A DNA stretch of 64,000 nucleotides from Pseudomonas sp. MWU15-20650 (GTDB lineage: Bacteria > Pseudomonadota > Gammaproteobacteria > Pseudomonadales > Pseudomonadaceae), in the NCBI RefSeq assembly GCF_023242475.1, contig NZ_JALJFG010000028.1, forward strand, positions 22,350 through 86,349, given 5' to 3'. A program made the position numbers and the translations under genes. Under the pieces are notes generated by a model, which did no database searches, was not told the origin of the DNA, and saw nothing but the letters and a program-made list of their open reading frames with translations. Every line of letters starts with the position of its first letter. Position 1 is the stretch's first letter. This document shows positions 43,559 to 52,649 of this stretch, in pieces.

Positions 43559-43738
43559 GGTCATCGTCCTTAATTGTTGTTGGGTGGACCGGGTCGATAG
43601 TGAGACTGTTTTGTGACGCAAACATGACAGCGTGGGTGTCGGTCGATCAAGCGGATATTGGACCCTCATGATGTGGGATGGCTGCTCAGGCATTGTCCTC
43701 ACAGCGACCTTGGCAGCATAAATCCGGACTTTCCAGGC

Positions 43739-43768
43739 AAAAAAAAGGCCTCGCGTAGGGGCGAGGCC
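43739..43768 (-). terminator. Terminator of the Tyr/Pro-rich exported protein gene
   Basis: Read on the minus strand, GGCCTCGC-CCCTAC-GCGAGGCC is followed by eight T, 25 bases after the stop codon at 43793. It is a strong intrinsic terminator. Confidence 0.88.
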
Positions 43769-43792
43769 TGTTCCAGTCCTATCAATCCAAGC

Positions 43793-44140
43793 TTACCAAC
43801 CTCGGCCATAGTAGCCGTGAGGATGGCCGTAGTAACCGCGTGGTGGGCCGTAATAGACCGGCGCCGGGCGGTAATAAACCTGCTGTTGCACATAGACCGG
43901 AGGTGGCGGTGCGTAGTAGACCGGCGGCGGAGCGGCATACACGGGCTGCGGCTGGACATACACCGGCTGCTGCACGTAGACCGGCTGGGATTGGCTGGCA
44001 ACCACGGAGCCGACTACAGCTGCGCCGACCAATGCACCCAGAACGGCCGGGCCACCCCAACCACCACCGTGGGCGGAGGCTTGGCCTGCCATAGCGAGTG
44101 CGCCGATGAGCAAGGCGATTTTGGGGATTTTACGAATCAT
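43793..44140 (-). CDS. Exported Tyr/Pro/Val-rich repeat protein
   Basis: A 115-residue protein with a clear signal peptide (cleavage after Q-A-S-A, residue 23), a glycine-rich hydrophobic stretch (A-V-L-G-A-L-V-G-A-A-V-V-G-S-V-V) and then repeats of P-V-Y-V-Q/P-V-Y-Y-A-P-P, closing with Tyr/Gly/His-rich sequence. The glycine zipper suggests membrane association and the repeats an extended periplasmic or surface region. GAGGA precedes ATG 44140. Function unknown. Confidence 0.7.
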   Translation of the reverse strand: MIRKIPKIALLIGALAMAGQASAHGGGWGGPAVLGALVGAAVVGSVVASQSQPVYVQQPVYVQPQPVYAAPPPVYYAPPPPVYVQQQVYYRPAPVYYGPPRGYYGHPHGYYGRGW

Positions 44141-44302
44141 GGTCATTCCTCGGTTAGCCCCTGCGCTTGTGGTCTGCAATCAATAGACTCAAGGATTGTC
44201 GCGGGGATACTTTTAAGACAACGTATTTCTGAAAAACAGCACGGCCGATAGGTAAAGGTTGTGTAAGGTCTGTACCGAATGGCTTACATAAAGGAGTTAC
44301 CC

Positions 44303-45121
44303 ATGCAGATGTACCCCAACAAGGACACCCAACTGTGCATGTCACTGTCGGCGCGTCCTGGGAATTTTGGCCTGCGATTTCATAACCATCTGTACGAACA
44401 GCTGGGTTTGAACTTCTACTATAAAGCTTTCAGTAGCCAGGATTTGCCTGGCGCGATCGGTGGTATTCGCGCCTTGGGCGTGCGGGGTTGCGGGGTGTCC
44501 ATGCCCTTCAAGGAAGCCGCCATTGCCTTAGTGGACGAACTGGACGATTCGGTTCAAGCCATCGACTCCCTGAACACCATCGTCAATACCAACGGCCACC
44601 TCAAAGCCTACAACACGGATTACATCGCCATTGAGCAACTGCTGAAAAAACACGCAGTGCCAAAAGACTCGACCTTCGCCCTACGTGGCAGTGGCGGTAT
44701 GGCCAAGGCGGTCGCAAGTGCCTTGCGTGATGGCGGTTACACCAACGGCGTGATCGTGGCACGCAACGAAGCGGCGGGCCGGGCATTGGCGCAGAACCTG
44801 GGGTACGCATGGCAAGCGCAGCTCGACGACTTGCGCCCGCAGATGCTGATCAACGTAACGCCCATCGGCATGACAGGGGGCCCCGAGGCGGATGCGTTGG
44901 CGTTTGACGCAGCTGCTATCGATAGCGCTGAAACGGTCTTCGATGTGGTGGCGATCCCCGAGCAAACGCCGTTGATCATGCGTGGGCGGGCTCAAGGCAA
45001 ACGCGTGATTACCGGGCTGGAAGTGATCGCTATTCAGGCGTTGGAGCAGTTTGTGCTGTACACCGGCGTGCGGCCGACGCAGGAGCAGTTTCAGACGGCA
45101 GTGGCCTTCGCCCGCAACTGA
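44303..45121 (+). CDS. Shikimate 5-dehydrogenase-like protein (HI0607/SdhL type)
   Basis: A 272-residue AroE paralogue. The Lys/Asp pair is kept in V-S-M-P-F-K-E-A and N-T-D-Y-I, and G-S-G-G-M-A-K-A is the NADP loop. The substrate-binding N-terminus reads C-M-S-L-S-A-R-P-G-N-F-G instead of the AroE S-x-S, typical of the HI0607 group, which oxidises shikimate poorly. AAGGAG before ATG 44303 sets the start; ATG 44279 is too far upstream. Monocistronic. Confidence 0.83.
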   Translation: MQMYPNKDTQLCMSLSARPGNFGLRFHNHLYEQLGLNFYYKAFSSQDLPGAIGGIRALGVRGCGVSMPFKEAAIALVDELDDSVQAIDSLNTIVNTNGHLKAYNTDYIAIEQLLKKHAVPKDSTFALRGSGGMAKAVASALRDGGYTNGVIVARNEAAGRALAQNLGYAWQAQLDDLRPQMLINVTPIGMTGGPEADALAFDAAAIDSAETVFDVVAIPEQTPLIMRGRAQGKRVITGLEVIAIQALEQFVLYTGVRPTQEQFQTAVAFARN

Positions 45122-45225
45122 AGGCCACTGGCGCTCTATGGGGGAGAGGCAGCCAGTTAAACACTAGAACGAGCAACCGCTAACCCGTGGCCAGCGGGTT
45201 TGCCACTCCCACACTTTTTACTGTG

Positions 45226-45879
45226 TCAGCCCTGTTCCAGCTGTGCCAGGCGTTCTTCCAACGCCGCAATCCGGGCTTCCAGCTCTTCAATACGTTCCAC
45301 CGAAACTGCACTGCCAGCCCCACGCTCCACTGGATTGCCCCGCGCGGCGATGATCGCCTCGATATCTGCCGGGTCTCCAAGCGCATGGGTGTAGCGGTCC
45401 TCGCGCTGTCCCGCCTGGCGTGGCACCAGAACGGCCAGCCCCCGCGCAATCAGGCGTTCGAGCTGATGCACCACTTGCTCGGCGTCTTCGAAATCATGCA
45501 TGCGCCCGCTGCGCGTCAATAGCTCGTTAACCGTCTGCGGCCCGCGCAGAAACAGCAGCCCGGTCAAAATCACCTGGGCCGGCACCAGCTCCAACGCCTT
45601 GTCCACGCGATGCTCCCAGCGGTCGGCGCGGCTGCCCATCACCAGTCGGGTAAAACCCTGGCCTTCGAGTACGCGCAGGCTTTGGCCGACCTGGCCTTGG
45701 CTGAGGTTCATCACCGGTTCGCGGCTGGTTTTCTGGTTGCAGGCCAGCACCAGCGCGTTGAGGGTCAGCGGGTAGGTTTCCGGGTTGGTCGCCTGCTTTT
45801 CGATCAGGCAGCCCAGGATACGGATTTCCGTGCTGTTCAGGCGTGGCTCAGGGGTGTCGGTGTCGTGTTCGGCGGTCAT
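45226..45879 (-). CDS. yceH: YceH family protein (DUF480)
   Basis: A 217-residue DUF480 protein made of two winged-helix domains (about 12-90 and 95-175) and a C-terminal coiled coil (E-R-I-E-E-L-E-A-R-I-A-A-L-E). Family signatures are L-G-C-L-I-E-K and Q-A-T-N-P-E-T-Y-P-L-T. Role unknown; probably nucleic-acid or protein binding. It converges with the shikimate dehydrogenase-like gene. Confidence 0.88.
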   Translation of the reverse strand: MTAEHDTDTPEPRLNSTEIRILGCLIEKQATNPETYPLTLNALVLACNQKTSREPVMNLSQGQVGQSLRVLEGQGFTRLVMGSRADRWEHRVDKALELVPAQVILTGLLFLRGPQTVNELLTRSGRMHDFEDAEQVVHQLERLIARGLAVLVPRQAGQREDRYTHALGDPADIEAIIAARGNPVERGAGSAVSVERIEELEARIAALEERLAQLEQG

Positions 45880-45996
45880 CGCGCTTTCCCTATGCAGTGA
45901 AGGTCACTAGCCTAAGCCGGAAAAAATAAAAGACAAGCCGCAGGCATGGCTATAATCGCCGCTGGTTCCAAACCCTGCCATTACCGTGAGACTGTC

Positions 45997-46506
45997 ATGA
46001 CTATTTCCCTGTACGCCGCCTCTATCCCAGTCTTCAAGCAAATGCTCACCGCCCTCAGCGGTGTGCTGAGCAAAGCCGAAGCCCACGCCACTGCCAAGAA
46101 CATCGAGCCCAACGCCTTGCTGCAAGCGCGCCTGTTCCCGGACATGTTTCAATTGGTACGCCAGGTGCAGATCGCCGTTGACTTCGCCAAGGGTGTTTCC
46201 GCGCGCCTGGCCGAGATCGAAGTGCCCAAGTATGACGATAACGAAGTGACCTTCGCCGACCTGCAAGCGCTGATCGCCAAGGTCTTGGCGTTCGTCGACA
46301 CCATCAAGCCCGAGCAGATCGACGGCAAGGAAGGCATCGAGATCATCACCCGCCCAGGTACTCCGAAAGAGAAGCGCTTCAGCGGCCAGTCCTACCTGCT
46401 GACCTACGGCCTGCCGCAGTTCTTCTTCCACGTCACCACCGCTTACGCACTGCTGCGCCACAACGGTGTGGAAGTGGGCAAGCGTGATTACATGGGCGCT
46501 TTCTAA
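45997..46506 (+). CDS. DUF1993 domain-containing protein
   Basis: A 169-residue cytoplasmic protein starting M-T-I-S-L-Y-A-A-S-I-P-V-F, the hallmark of DUF1993. It has a four-helix DinB-like layout and ends L-R-H-N-G-V-E-V-G-K-R-D-Y-M-G. The start at 45997 is set by this N-terminus; a frame from 45946 would add unrelated residues. A terminator follows. Function is unknown. Confidence 0.82.
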   Translation: MTISLYAASIPVFKQMLTALSGVLSKAEAHATAKNIEPNALLQARLFPDMFQLVRQVQIAVDFAKGVSARLAEIEVPKYDDNEVTFADLQALIAKVLAFVDTIKPEQIDGKEGIEIITRPGTPKEKRFSGQSYLLTYGLPQFFFHVTTAYALLRHNGVEVGKRDYMGAF

Positions 46507-46526
46507 ACTCATATTATTAAAAATAG

Positions 46527-46562
46527 CCCAGCGTTGTTCTTGAATGAGCAACCCTGGGTTTT
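46527..46562 (+). terminator. Terminator of the DUF1993 gene
   Basis: CCCAG-C-GTTG pairs with CAAC-C-CTGGG around a 12-base loop (one internal mismatch) and is followed by TTTTAT, 21 bases after the stop. Confidence 0.75.
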
Positions 46563-46688
46563 ATGCAGCGTGTTTTTATACTCGTCTAATGCCCGGTTAC
46601 ATACTTCATCGCAACCAATACCCAGATCGAACTCACTCAGGAGCACCTGTAGAACTTTCTAGTGACGACTCTGGAGATTACAAACGCT

Positions 46689-49600
46689 ATGGATCTCTCT
46701 TCCAGTGCGGTAACCACGCTCACCGGCCACTCTCGTTTCGACGCAACACTGGATCCGTTTAACCGTCAAAGTGCATCCTCTTCAAAATCGACGGCGGTGA
46801 CCCGAGCCCGACGAGAGGTGCAGGGTGACGACGTGTCCTCCCAAACGAGCGAACGCAATCAAGCGAACAGTGAACTGGCAGCCCGTTATGCGGAGGCACT
46901 AGAGGATCGCACTCATGATGAAGAAACTATTGTCTCGACTATTCCGCACGCTTCATCTTTCGGCCAGTGGCGTACACAGTTGCGTCATACACTTGGCGAC
47001 AAGGATTTTTTGAGCTGGCTCAAGGCCGATGGTTTTGACCCGTCCACCCTCCACCTCATATCTGACGGATCCCTGAGCGTCAGAAAGAACAACGGGGTGC
47101 TTACCCGCTTTACCTTGAAAGACAACTCACCTTGGGCAACCTTCGCTGAGCCGATTCTGGCCGCGCTAAAAGCCTACGCACCCGATGGGATAACCTACTC
47201 GGCCCTGCATATGGAGAGTGCACCGCTCAAGTTGGTCGCCCAATTCTATGGCGAAACGATTCATTACGATTCAACCGAAGATCGACGACGCGCCCAAGCG
47301 TTGCAAAAAAACAATGCATTCGCGACGGCGGGCGTTGGTGACCAACGGAGTGAAGAAGCGCTGGCGGCTCAGAAAGCCCAACTGGCCAATAAACGCGATC
47401 TGCTCACCTTCGGGGATGCCCTTGCCAGCGCTATTGTGAAGGTAGGGGATTATTTGGATCGGCAGGTGTTGTTGCATGACTACCATCACCGCCTTGTCCC
47501 TAGTCCATCACCTTATGATCAGGAGGCAGGGTTGCAGTCTTATCTGCGATCGCAACAGATCAAGCTGGACCCCGACTCCGGTTTCCATTTGGATGGCCAG
47601 CCCATGGCCGGTCAGTCCGTGGACCTCTTGCAGTTCATTACAGGCAATGGTTGGGACCACCCGGTCAACGAAGATGAACTTAAGAACATGCTCAAAGAGC
47701 TGCTTCGTCCCGTGGAGCACCAGCAACTGCACGGTGATTTCGGGGGAGGGTTATCGTGGCCCACTCCGCTCGATCCACAACAACAGCAGGCGATCTACGA
47801 TACGGTTGCGTACAACTCGATGGGGTTGCCCGAGTTCGATACGTTGAAACCGAGCCAAAACGCTTTTGGTTATCTGGCACAAACTATTCAATGGTCCGCA
47901 GACGAGCTTAAAGATCCCCGGCATGCAGCCTTGATGCTCTTGCAAAGCCCCGCTGCGCGGGTGTTAGGTGAAGCGTTGCGCAGTCAGTTCGAAGGGGCGG
48001 GCAGTACCGAAGACTGGGTACTCTCGGCTCTTCAGATAGGCCTCAATCCGGATGCAGTGTGGAAACCAGGCGAAAAGAACAAGGTGGCTGGGTTTGACCT
48101 CTCTGGGCGTGAGAACTGGGGGAAACCGCTGTCTTTTGTCGTTAATGGGCTAACCGAGCATCTGCGCAAGTCATATGGCAACAACGCTCCGGTTGCCGCC
48201 TACCTGCTGCTGTCGCACCACGCGCCGGAATTACTGGTCAAAGGTCTCCCGGACAATGTGACTTATGGCTCGCCGGCCTGGGTCAGTTTGAAGGCCATCG
48301 TTGCCAAAGCCGAGATGCGCACCCCGGGGTTGGCAGCGACTAAAACCTATCAACAATTACTGATTGAGGACCTGAGCCCGATTACCGTCGCCGAAAAACA
48401 GGTAGAGACATTGGCGGGGCGGGAGGGTTTGATTCATTGGGCTGTGGCGGATGGGGGCATTGAAAAGCGAGCAGATAACAATTACACGGATGAAGAGATT
48501 GAACGTGCCAGTGCCCTTGCCACTGAACGTTTCGATGCCTTGGCAGGCGCTTCAGAAGCACAGCGCAAAACATTATTTAAGCGCAAAGAGCTGGCGCTCA
48601 GTGAGTTGAAGGAGCGATTTCCCGTCAAAGAGTACGGGGTGATAGATTTCGAGAAGAAAGCAATCTGGCCTACGGAGAGGCAGCATGACTTATCGGGTCC
48701 GTACTCGATACTGGATATCTATTTGAAACCGCAGCAGCATGTGGTGTGGTATTCCAATGATCCGGCCGTTCCTATCGAAAAAATAGCCCATGAGCTCACG
48801 TTTCTTCCGTCGGTAAATGACCTGTTTGAAAAACAAGTTGTTGACTATTACGATGGACTTAAAGGCGCCATGAAAGTGACTGTGCAACACCAAATATCGC
48901 TGCTGCCGGAGGAAGATAAAGAGGCGCTGCAGCAGGGGGCGTTGAAGATCTATGGAGAGGATAAAGTCACTCAAACAATTACCTCGGCAGGCTATAGGGT
49001 CCAATACGATGTCGCCACGACTGAGGACATTAAACATCACGCCGTATTTGTTGAGTCCCTGCATAAAGGCCGGATGCGAATTTATGAAATCAATCCCACG
49101 ACGGGGGTTCTGCGGCATCGGGCAGACTTGGCGGGTGGTCTGAAAGTAGGGCTACAAGGCGAATGGAGCCCTGTTGCTACGAATAATCGAAAGGTCAGGT
49201 CTAGAACGAACACTAAACTGACTGAAATAAAAGCCAGTGACTCGACAGACAGTAAAGAGCGAGCAGCCAAACCTCAGGCTTCATCCCCTTTACAAACCTT
49301 CACCTCGGCGAGAACACAGCACATAGCCGATGCAGTCACACGCCATTTTTTCAGGGCTGACGAACGTGAAGCGGTTGTCAGCGTTGCCAGAGGTGTCACT
49401 ACGTTCGATACCGAAGTAACGGAATTCGAAAAAATACGAGCGGCGACCCGTGCGCTGATACCGTTTGCGTCAGCGATTGACAGCTTTCTGCAGGGGAGGG
49501 TCGGGGAGGGGCTTACTTTCCTCGCGTTTGACATATTTGGTTTTGTTACCGCCGGTGCAGGCGCTGTCGGCAGGGTTGCGAAGGTCGCGAAGGTCGGTGG

Positions 49601-49952
49601 GCAGCTAGGGCGTGGCGGCGTTACCGGCAGGTTGGGGCGGGCACTTATCAGCGCCGCCAACCCGTTTGCAGGGGGGGCGGCCATCGGGACCAGAGGCCTG
49701 TCAACGTTCTCTTCGGTCGTGGGCAAAGGAAGCCTAACCTGGAAGGTGATTTCGGCTAATCGCAGTGTAAACAGGGTGTATCAATATAAGCCGAAGGACG
49801 TGACGGAAGGCACTTATCAGGGCGCTGATACGACAAAGATCATGGCTCAGTTGGATGACCGTAACGGTAAGTGGTACCGATTCGATCCGAAGACACGCAA
49901 GAGATTTGGGGCACCTCTTCAGGGATTCACTCCCGAAAATGCCCCTTCATAA
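46689..49952 (+). CDS. Large protein of unknown function, candidate secreted effector/toxin
   Basis: A 1087-residue protein not assigned to a known family. Residues 1-60 are Ser/Thr/Gln-rich and disordered, like a secretion leader. A long helical body follows (to about 640), then a mixed alpha/beta region (about 645-830). After a basic linker comes a hydrophobic Ala/Gly stretch (about 935-985; F-L-A-F-D-I-F-G-F-V-T-A-G-A-G-A-V), then a tail ending Y-R-F-D-P-K-T-R-K-R-F-G-A-P-L. Similar tails occur in large Pseudomonas toxin-like proteins, from memory. ATG 46689 follows GGAGA by 11 bases; GTG 46662 is the alternative. It stands alone, looks AT-richer than its neighbours, and no hrp box is seen. 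Confidence 0.6.
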   Translation: MDLSSSAVTTLTGHSRFDATLDPFNRQSASSSKSTAVTRARREVQGDDVSSQTSERNQANSELAARYAEALEDRTHDEETIVSTIPHASSFGQWRTQLRHTLGDKDFLSWLKADGFDPSTLHLISDGSLSVRKNNGVLTRFTLKDNSPWATFAEPILAALKAYAPDGITYSALHMESAPLKLVAQFYGETIHYDSTEDRRRAQALQKNNAFATAGVGDQRSEEALAAQKAQLANKRDLLTFGDALASAIVKVGDYLDRQVLLHDYHHRLVPSPSPYDQEAGLQSYLRSQQIKLDPDSGFHLDGQPMAGQSVDLLQFITGNGWDHPVNEDELKNMLKELLRPVEHQQLHGDFGGGLSWPTPLDPQQQQAIYDTVAYNSMGLPEFDTLKPSQNAFGYLAQTIQWSADELKDPRHAALMLLQSPAARVLGEALRSQFEGAGSTEDWVLSALQIGLNPDAVWKPGEKNKVAGFDLSGRENWGKPLSFVVNGLTEHLRKSYGNNAPVAAYLLLSHHAPELLVKGLPDNVTYGSPAWVSLKAIVAKAEMRTPGLAATKTYQQLLIEDLSPITVAEKQVETLAGREGLIHWAVADGGIEKRADNNYTDEEIERASALATERFDALAGASEAQRKTLFKRKELALSELKERFPVKEYGVIDFEKKAIWPTERQHDLSGPYSILDIYLKPQQHVVWYSNDPAVPIEKIAHELTFLPSVNDLFEKQVVDYYDGLKGAMKVTVQHQISLLPEEDKEALQQGALKIYGEDKVTQTITSAGYRVQYDVATTEDIKHHAVFVESLHKGRMRIYEINPTTGVLRHRADLAGGLKVGLQGEWSPVATNNRKVRSRTNTKLTEIKASDSTDSKERAAKPQASSPLQTFTSARTQHIADAVTRHFFRADEREAVVSVARGVTTFDTEVTEFEKIRAATRALIPFASAIDSFLQGRVGEGLTFLAFDIFGFVTAGAGAVGRVAKVAKVGGQLGRGGVTGRLGRALISAANPFAGGAAIGTRGLSTFSSVVGKGSLTWKVISANRSVNRVYQYKPKDVTEGTYQGADTTKIMAQLDDRNGKWYRFDPKTRKRFGAPLQGFTPENAPS

Positions 49953-49982
49953 CCTGAATACGTTCATCAATCGTTAGAAAAC

Positions 49983-50023
49983 GCCCGAGTCGGTTCTGAA
50001 GTGAACCGGTCGGGCTTTGTTTT
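49983..50023. terminator. Bidirectional terminator between the large protein gene and sstT
   Basis: GCCCGA-GT-CGGTTC pairs with GAACCG-GT-CGGGC around TGAAGT, with TTTGTTTT after it on the plus strand and an A-run before it that becomes T on the minus strand. It serves both converging genes. Confidence 0.82.
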
Positions 50024-50029
50024 GATGAC

Positions 50030-51250
50030 TCAGGCTGTGTGTGCTTCCTTGCCCAGGCACGCCGCAGCGGTAAACAGCACGTCGGTAGACGAATTGAGCG
50101 CAGTTTCCGCCGAGTCCTGCAGCACGCCAATGATGAAGCCTACTGCCACCACCTGCATGGCGATCTCACTGGGAATGCCGAACAGGCTGCACGCCAGGGG
50201 GATCAACAGCAGCGAACCACCGGCCACCCCCGATGCGCCGCAGGCGCACACTGCTGCCACTACGCTCAACAGCACGGCGGTCGGCAGGTCCACGCTAATA
50301 CCCAGCGTGTGCACGGCTGCCAGGCTCAGCACGGTGATAGTGATTGCCGCACCGGCCATATTGATGGTGGCACCGAGCGGGATCGACACCGAGTAGGTGT
50401 CTTCATGCAAGCCCAGGCGTTTGCTCAACGCCAGGTTCACCGGGATGTTGGCCGCCGAACTGCGTGTGAAGAACGCGGTGATGCCGCTTTCACGCAGGCA
50501 CATCAGTACCAGCGGGTACGGGTTGCGGCGCAGTTTCCAGAACACGATGGCCGGGTTGATCACCAACGCCACGAACAGCATGCAGCCGATCAGCACGACC
50601 AACAGGTGGGCGTAGCCGAGCAGGGCACCGAAGCCGGAAGTGGCCAGGGTCGAGGCCACCAGGCCAAAGATCCCCAGTGGCGCAAAGCGGATAACGACAC
50701 GCACGATCAGGGTCACGCCGTTGGACAGGTCGTCGAGCACCGTCCGGGTGGTTTCGCCGGCATGGCGAATGGCGATGCCCATGCCGATGGCCCAGGCCAG
50801 GATGCCGATGAAGTTAGCGTTCATCAGCGCGCTGACCGGGTTATCCACCACACTGAGCAGCAGGCTTTGCAACACTTCGCCGATGCCGCCGGGCGCGCTC
50901 ACGGTCGCGTCATGGGTAGCGAGCACCAGTGTCGACGGAAACAGCGAACTGGCAATGACCGCGACCACGGCGGCGGCGAAGGTGCCCAGCAGATACAGGA
51001 ACAGGATCGGCTTGATGTGGGTTTCCTGGCCATGCTTGTGGTTGGCGATGGACGCCATCACCAGCACAAACACCAGGATCGGCGCGACGGCCTTGAGCGC
51101 GGTGACAAACACTTTGCCGATAAAACCGGTGGCCTTGGCCGCCTCGGGCAACAGCAAGGCCAGTAGAATACCGGCGATCAAGCCGATGACAATTTGCGTG
51201 ACGAGGCTCAGGCGTGTCAGTCGCTGAAAGAGGGAAGGGGCGGCAGTCAT
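50030..51250 (-). CDS. sstT: Serine/threonine:Na+ symporter
   Basis: A 406-residue DAACS-family symporter importing serine and threonine with sodium. Signatures are F-F-T-R-S-S-A-A-N-I-P-V-N (re-entrant loop), I-P-L-G-A-T-I-N-M-A-G-A-A (with the N-M-x-G sodium site) and L-Q-D-S-A-E-T-A-L-N-S-S-T-D. Length fits E. coli SstT (414). It is divergent from an MFS gene (240-base gap) and closes at a shared terminator. Confidence 0.92.
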   Translation of the reverse strand: MTAAPSLFQRLTRLSLVTQIVIGLIAGILLALLLPEAAKATGFIGKVFVTALKAVAPILVFVLVMASIANHKHGQETHIKPILFLYLLGTFAAAVVAVIASSLFPSTLVLATHDATVSAPGGIGEVLQSLLLSVVDNPVSALMNANFIGILAWAIGMGIAIRHAGETTRTVLDDLSNGVTLIVRVVIRFAPLGIFGLVASTLATSGFGALLGYAHLLVVLIGCMLFVALVINPAIVFWKLRRNPYPLVLMCLRESGITAFFTRSSAANIPVNLALSKRLGLHEDTYSVSIPLGATINMAGAAITITVLSLAAVHTLGISVDLPTAVLLSVVAAVCACGASGVAGGSLLLIPLACSLFGIPSEIAMQVVAVGFIIGVLQDSAETALNSSTDVLFTAAACLGKEAHTA

Positions 51251-51490
51251 AAAGAGTTGTCTCTAGTTTTTTTAGTAGGACGCAGCATTGCAGGCATAAA
51301 GTGCTGTAGGAAGTAGGCGCGAAGTCTAACATGCTGTAGTACGTGTCCCGTTCGGTGCGGCATTCCGTCACCCGCTCGGCGGGCCTTGGCCGAATACGGA
51401 CAGACTCTGTTAAGATTCCTGCCTCTTATCTTTCCTATCCGTCAGCGGGCCCTTCGGGCAGTCGTTGATGTCGTTGTTTCTGGAGTTTTC

Positions 51491-52645
51491 ATGTTGTTTC
51501 CTATCCTGCTGCTGTCGGCTGCCGGTTTTACCGTGCTGACCACAGAATTCGTCATCGTCGGCCTGTTGCCGTCGATTGCTCGGGACTTGAATGTCAGTGT
51601 GTCCCAGGCTGGGCTGCTGGTGACGTTGTTTGCCTTCACGGTGGCCGCGTTCGGGCCGTTCCTGACCGCGTACTGCGCGCGGTTCCAGCGCAAGCGCCTG
51701 TTTATCACCATCCTGATCATGTTCGCGGTGGCCAACACCGTCGCGGCACTGGCGCCGAATATCTGGGTCATGTCCCTGGCGCGCTTGATTCCCGCCTTGG
51801 GGCTGCCGGTGTTCTGGGCCTTGGCCAGTGAAACCGCGGTGGACATCGTCGGCCCGGAGTTCGCCGGGCGTGCGATTGAAAAAATTGGCTTCGGCATCGT
51901 CTGCGCCACGGTGTTCGGGATTCCGGTGGGCACGCTGATTTCCGATACGTTTGGCTGGCGTACCGCGTTTGGCGTGCTAGCGGTCATTGCACTGGCCAAG
52001 GCGTTGCTGCTGCTTATCTACCTGCCGGTCACACAGGCGAAGAACGAACAGACCACGCTGCGCTCGCAATTCAAGATCCTGCGCAGCCCGGTAATGCAAG
52101 GCCATATCCTGCTGTCTATCCTGGTCTTCAGTGGCATGTTCACGGCCTACACCTACTTGGCGGACATCCTTGAGCGGTTGGCGGGTTTCGACGGCACGCT
52201 GGTAGGTTGGTGCCTGATGGGCTTTGGTGCGGTGGGGCTGATCGGCAATTCCCTGGGTGGGCGCGCAGTGGATCGCCATCCGCTGATTGCTTCCATGGTG
52301 TTCTGCGGGTTCATGATTGCCGGCATGGTGGCGGTGGTGCCGGCTATTCACTCCACCCTCGGCCTGGCGGCAGCGATGGCCGTGTGGGGCGTGACCCAGG
52401 CGGCGATGTTCCTGGTCAGCCATGTGCGGTTGATGAAGGCGGCGCCCCATGCGCCCGCGTTTGCCGCGTCACTGAACATCGCCGGGGCCAACCTGGGGAT
52501 CGGCCTGGGCGCGATGGTCGGCGGGCATGTCATCGACACCCTCGGCCTGGGTAGCCTGGGCTTTGCTGCGTCGGGGTTTATCCTGGTGTCGATCCTGCTC
52601 GCGTTGTGGCTGATGACGGCCAAGCCGACACCGGCCAACGCCTGA
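51491..52645 (+). CDS. MFS transporter, DHA1 family (sugar/drug efflux-like)
   Basis: A 384-residue, 12-helix MFS protein. T-T-E-F-V-I-V-G-L-L-P in helix 1 and the loop A-R-F-Q-R-K-R-L match the SotB/AraJ/YdhP efflux group. GGAG six bases before ATG 51491 sets the start; the frame from 51386 would add 35 hydrophilic residues. Substrate unknown. It converges with the nhaR-like gene (four bases between). Confidence 0.8.
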   Translation: MLFPILLLSAAGFTVLTTEFVIVGLLPSIARDLNVSVSQAGLLVTLFAFTVAAFGPFLTAYCARFQRKRLFITILIMFAVANTVAALAPNIWVMSLARLIPALGLPVFWALASETAVDIVGPEFAGRAIEKIGFGIVCATVFGIPVGTLISDTFGWRTAFGVLAVIALAKALLLLIYLPVTQAKNEQTTLRSQFKILRSPVMQGHILLSILVFSGMFTAYTYLADILERLAGFDGTLVGWCLMGFGAVGLIGNSLGGRAVDRHPLIASMVFCGFMIAGMVAVVPAIHSTLGLAAAMAVWGVTQAAMFLVSHVRLMKAAPHAPAFAASLNIAGANLGIGLGAMVGGHVIDTLGLGSLGFAASGFILVSILLALWLMTAKPTPANA

Positions 52646-52649
52646 ACCC

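Noticed and set aside
45182..45200. AACCCG/CGGGTT hairpin between the shikimate dehydrogenase-like gene and yceH
   Set aside because: Six-base stem and only three T after it, too weak to call a terminator.
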